Below are positions 48,391 through 50,935 of a stretch of DNA of 50,935 bases, piece by piece (position 1 is the stretch's first letter; each line of letters begins with the position of its first letter). The notes below the pieces were generated by a model. It did not search any database. It was not told the DNA's origin and was given only the letters and a program-made list of their open reading frames with translations. Both the position numbers and the translations under genes were made by a program. Source of the stretch: MGIIa-K1 sp964577145 (GTDB taxonomy: Archaea; Thermoplasmatota; Poseidoniia; Poseidoniales; Poseidoniaceae). The stretch lies in the NCBI GenBank assembly GCA_964577145.1, contig CAZNXM010000011.1:1-50935 (forward strand), read 5' to 3'.

Positions 48391-49641
48391 ATGGGAGTAT
48401 TTGCATTTAAGTTGCCAGATATAGGAGAAGGAGTAGTTGAAGGAGAAGTCGTCGAATGGATGGTTTCTGTTGGAGACTCAGTGAAAGAGGATGACCCAAT
48501 TTTGTCGGTCATGACCGATAAGGCGACTGTCGAAATCCCATCACCTACCGATGGAGTTGTCAAGTCATTAGTCGGAGAACCGGGAACCATTCTCGCCGTC
48601 GGCCAAGTCTGTATCGAATTTGATACCGATGGAGACGGTAGTCCATCTGAGCCCGAGCCTGAAGAGGAAGAGGTTGAGGAAGAAGCCGTTCCAGAACCTG
48701 AGCCCGAAGCCGCCCCTGAACCTGCTCCAGCCCCTGCTGCAAAACCAACTCCTGTTGTGGTTGCAGCATCTGGAGCCCGCCCTCTCGCTTCACCAGCTGT
48801 TCGCCAGCGAGCCCGTGAAAGCGGAATCGACCTGTCCTCTGTTGCAGGTAGTGGCCCAGCCGGACGTATCACACATGGCGACCTTGATTCCTGGAAGGAA
48901 GCAGGAAGCCCCGTTGCTGCTGCTGGTCCATCACGCACAGCCCAAACTGGTGTGACCGAGGTACCAGTCATTGGCCTGCGCCGAAAGATTGCAGAATCTA
49001 TGACTGAGTCATATAGCACAATTCCACACTTTAGTTACTTTGAGGAGGTCGACATTACCGACCTTGAGACTTTGAGAGTACACCTCAATGCTAACAGAAG
49101 TGAAGGTCAACCAAAGTTGACCTACTTGCCATTCATCATGCAAGGACTTGTGAAAGCACTGGGTGAGAATCCAGTCTGCAACGCATTATACGATGATGAT
49201 AAGGGAGTTGTTTCCCGTCACGATGCAATCCATCTTGGAATCGCTACTCAAACCGACCGTGGACTCTATGTCCCGGTTGTCAAGCATGTAGAAGCTCAAG
49301 ATGTATGGGAGTCTGCTTCCGAGATGCAGCGTGTTAGCCAAGCTGCCCGAGATGGTAGTGCTGGACTTGACGAATTAACCGGCTCGACATTTACTATCAC
49401 TAGCCTAGGAAGAATGGGTGGTCTTGGTGCAACACCGATCATCAACAAGCCAGAAGTTGGAATCCTTGGAGTCCACAATGCAGTAGATACCCCTGTTGTT
49501 CGCAACGGTCAAATCGTAATTCGCAAGATGTTACGCCTTTCCTCCTCTTGGGACCACCGTGTGGTCGATGGATGGGACGGAGCCGTCCTCGTTCAGAGGC
49601 TCAAGACCCTTCTTGAGAACCCGGCTACCATCTTCATGTGA
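48391..49641 (+). CDS. 2-oxoacid dehydrogenase E2, dihydrolipoyl acyltransferase
   Basis: 416 residues, core of the complex. One lipoyl domain (residues 1-~80) carries K44 in MTDKATVEI. A Glu/Pro/Ala-rich linker (~85-125) follows, then the peripheral-subunit-binding domain (~130-165, ASPAVRQRARESGIDLSSV) and the catalytic domain with TSLGRMGG and SSWDHRVVDGWDG (active-site His and Asp near the end). The start is 2 nt after the E1 beta stop with GGAGG upstream. Acyl specificity is unknown. Confidence 0.94.
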   Translation: MGVFAFKLPDIGEGVVEGEVVEWMVSVGDSVKEDDPILSVMTDKATVEIPSPTDGVVKSLVGEPGTILAVGQVCIEFDTDGDGSPSEPEPEEEEVEEEAVPEPEPEAAPEPAPAPAAKPTPVVVAASGARPLASPAVRQRARESGIDLSSVAGSGPAGRITHGDLDSWKEAGSPVAAAGPSRTAQTGVTEVPVIGLRRKIAESMTESYSTIPHFSYFEEVDITDLETLRVHLNANRSEGQPKLTYLPFIMQGLVKALGENPVCNALYDDDKGVVSRHDAIHLGIATQTDRGLYVPVVKHVEAQDVWESASEMQRVSQAARDGSAGLDELTGSTFTITSLGRMGGLGATPIINKPEVGILGVHNAVDTPVVRNGQIVIRKMLRLSSSWDHRVVDGWDGAVLVQRLKTLLENPATIFM

Positions 49642-49652
49642 GTGTGAATAAC

Positions 49653-50935
49653 ATGCAGGTACGCAAATGTCAGTTACTCGTCGTGGGCGCAGGTCCCGGC
49701 GGATATGTCGCAGCGATTAGAGCAGCGCAACTCGGCCTCGATACCGTAATCGTAGAAGGAGAAAGAGCAGGTGGAACTTGCTTAATCCGTGGTTGTATTC
49801 CATCAAAAGCGATGATTCATGCTGCTCATAAATTCCACGACCTCGCAAAGCATTCGAAGAAAGGCGGCCACATGGGAATCAGTATCCCCGGCCCTGCTGA
49901 ACTCGAAATGGCTGGACTAAAGGGCTGGAAAGACGATATTGTCGACCGCCTCAACAAAGGAGTAGAGCATCTGCTAAAGGCGGCTGGTGCAGAACTTATC
50001 ACCGGATGGGCTGAGTTCAAAGACGCCAAGACCGCAGTAGTTGGAGACATTCAAATCGAAGCGGAGAATGTTATTCTTGCAACTGGTAGTATTCCAATCG
50101 AATTACCATTCATGAAGTATGGTGGAAATGTTATCTCGAGTCGAGAAGCATTAGATCTCGACGAAAAGGTCGACCACCTAGTTGTGATTGGTGGAGGATA
50201 TATCGGACTTGAACTTGGAATCGTGCACCGAATGCTCGGTTCTAAGGTCACCGTTATCGAAGCGATGGATAGCGTATTACCAATCTTTGACAAGGAATTG
50301 CGAAGACCACTCGAAATCTTCCTCAAGAAGAATAAGGTCAAGGTCAATACCGGCGTTTTTGCTAAAGGTGTTGAAGAACTCGATAATGGACGAACCCTAG
50401 TGAAGTTCATCGATAAGAATAACGCTGATGATGAATCCAAAATGAAGACTGTTGAGGCTGATAAGGTCCTCGTAACCGTTGGACGACGCCCTCGTTCAGA
50501 TGGATTAGCCCCCACAGGTGTCGCTCTAAACGAACGCGGTTTCATCAAGGTAAACAAGCGTTGTGAAACTAATATGAAAGGCGTCTATGCAATCGGTGAT
50601 GTGACCGATTTAGGAGAGATGCTTGCTCACGTTGCTTCATTCCAAGGCGAGATGGTTGCAGAGAATATTGCGGGTAAGAATAGAGAATTCGACCCTGTAG
50701 CAGTTCCAGCCATCGTCTTCACCGAGCCTGAGATCGTTTCAGTTGGACTATCACCAGATGAGGCAAAGGCAGCAGGACACCCAGTCATCACTGGCAAGTT
50801 CCCACTTGCAGCAAATGGTCGAGCTCTCACACAAGAGGCAGAGAAGACCGGAGGATTCGTTCGAATCGTTGCTCGAGAGGATGACCACCGAATCCTCGGT
50901 GTCCAAGCGGTCGGAACCCATGTTAGTGAACTCGT
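49653..50935 (+). CDS. lpdA: Dihydrolipoamide dehydrogenase E3, partial
   Basis: The first ~427 residues; the gene runs off the right edge. FAD-binding GAGPGGYVAA at the N terminus, redox disulfide GGTCLIRGCIPSKAM (C-x4-C), second Rossmann VVIGGGYIGLELG for NAD, and GVYAIGDVTD before the second FAD contact. The start of the dimerisation domain (AIVFTEPEIVSVGLS) is present; the C-terminal HxxxxE active site would lie beyond the window. It begins 12 nt after E2 and reoxidises the E2 lipoyl group. The same E3 could serve other complexes. Confidence 0.94.
   Translation, partial: MQVRKCQLLVVGAGPGGYVAAIRAAQLGLDTVIVEGERAGGTCLIRGCIPSKAMIHAAHKFHDLAKHSKKGGHMGISIPGPAELEMAGLKGWKDDIVDRLNKGVEHLLKAAGAELITGWAEFKDAKTAVVGDIQIEAENVILATGSIPIELPFMKYGGNVISSREALDLDEKVDHLVVIGGGYIGLELGIVHRMLGSKVTVIEAMDSVLPIFDKELRRPLEIFLKKNKVKVNTGVFAKGVEELDNGRTLVKFIDKNNADDESKMKTVEADKVLVTVGRRPRSDGLAPTGVALNERGFIKVNKRCETNMKGVYAIGDVTDLGEMLAHVASFQGEMVAENIAGKNREFDPVAVPAIVFTEPEIVSVGLSPDEAKAAGHPVITGKFPLAANGRALTQEAEKTGGFVRIVAREDDHRILGVQAVGTHVSEL

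Noticed and set aside
38..50900. CRISPR arrays, insertion sequences or prophage genes
   Set aside because: No regularly spaced direct repeats, transposase or integrase motifs were seen.

Overview
The window looks like a piece of a euryarchaeal chromosome, most likely a marine Thermoplasmatota lineage such as Marine Group II / Ca. Poseidoniales. This is inferred from gene content; no database search was possible. Archaeal markers are RNA polymerase subunits Rpo5 (H) and Rpo2 (B), a Pop5-type RNase P protein, an XPD/Rad3 Fe-S helicase, and several genes with a TATA box about 25-30 nt before the ATG that imply leaderless mRNAs. Aerobic heterotrophy is suggested by a Rieske/cytochrome b complex, propionyl-CoA carboxylase with methylmalonyl-CoA mutase parts, glutamate dehydrogenase and a complete lipoate-dependent 2-oxoacid dehydrogenase operon. 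One run of 100 N (18716-18815) interrupts asnB.

Layout. 1-1962 (minus): rpo2 (runs off the left edge), rpo5 with a long N-terminal extension, tRNA-Lys(UUU). 2140-6844: a methyltransferase-biotin ligase fusion, a small membrane protein, the RNase P protein, an acidic-tailed membrane protein, a divergent FtsZ-family GTPase and a TPR protein. 7000-12793 (plus): a tightly packed respiratory operon of five genes: a Reeler-like membrane-anchored protein with a CxCH motif, a small membrane subunit, a Rieske protein, a b6-type cytochrome b, and a 931-residue protein that joins the cytochrome b C-terminal half to a ferredoxin/double-CCG HdrD-like module. 12836-14633: two membrane proteins from leaderless promoters. 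14640-20206 (minus): asnB, a GshA-type glutamate-cysteine ligase, a saccharopine-dehydrogenase-like enzyme, a polytopic membrane protein, a 2[4Fe-4S] ferredoxin, a small membrane protein and ogt, many with overlapping starts and stops.

20255-25327: propionate/methylmalonyl-CoA metabolism: mutase B12 subunit, MeaB, a dolichol-kinase-like protein and a 36-residue membrane peptide on the minus strand; pccB, a 61-residue accessory protein, a biotin carrier and two small proteins on the plus strand. The biotin carboxylase subunit and mutase large subunit are not here. The ligase that would charge the carrier may be the fusion at 2140. 25356-30642: gdhA, a TerB-like repeat protein, a ribbon-helix-helix regulator with tandem repeats upstream, a 61-residue ORF, XPD and an Hsp20-like protein.

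30643-44332: cell-surface block: a 2944-residue protein (calcium-type DxDxDG repeats, transglutaminase-like domain, many Ig-like repeats, membrane anchor, DUF4129-like tail), a 955-residue membrane-anchored protein, tRNA-Leu(UAA) and a lipoprotein with a MopE-like metal-binding motif. 44375-50935: a short-chain dehydrogenase, then lipA, E1alpha, E1beta, E2 and E3 (E3 cut by the right edge), an operon that makes the lipoyl cofactor and the complex that uses it.

The strongest candidate for something undescribed is the cytochrome b-HdrD fusion and its operon. Short perfect hairpins with 3-nt loops recur at intergenic positions (6931, 26778, 39610, 42581, 45154) and may be a shared regulatory or termination element. 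No CRISPR arrays, transposases or integration signs were seen.
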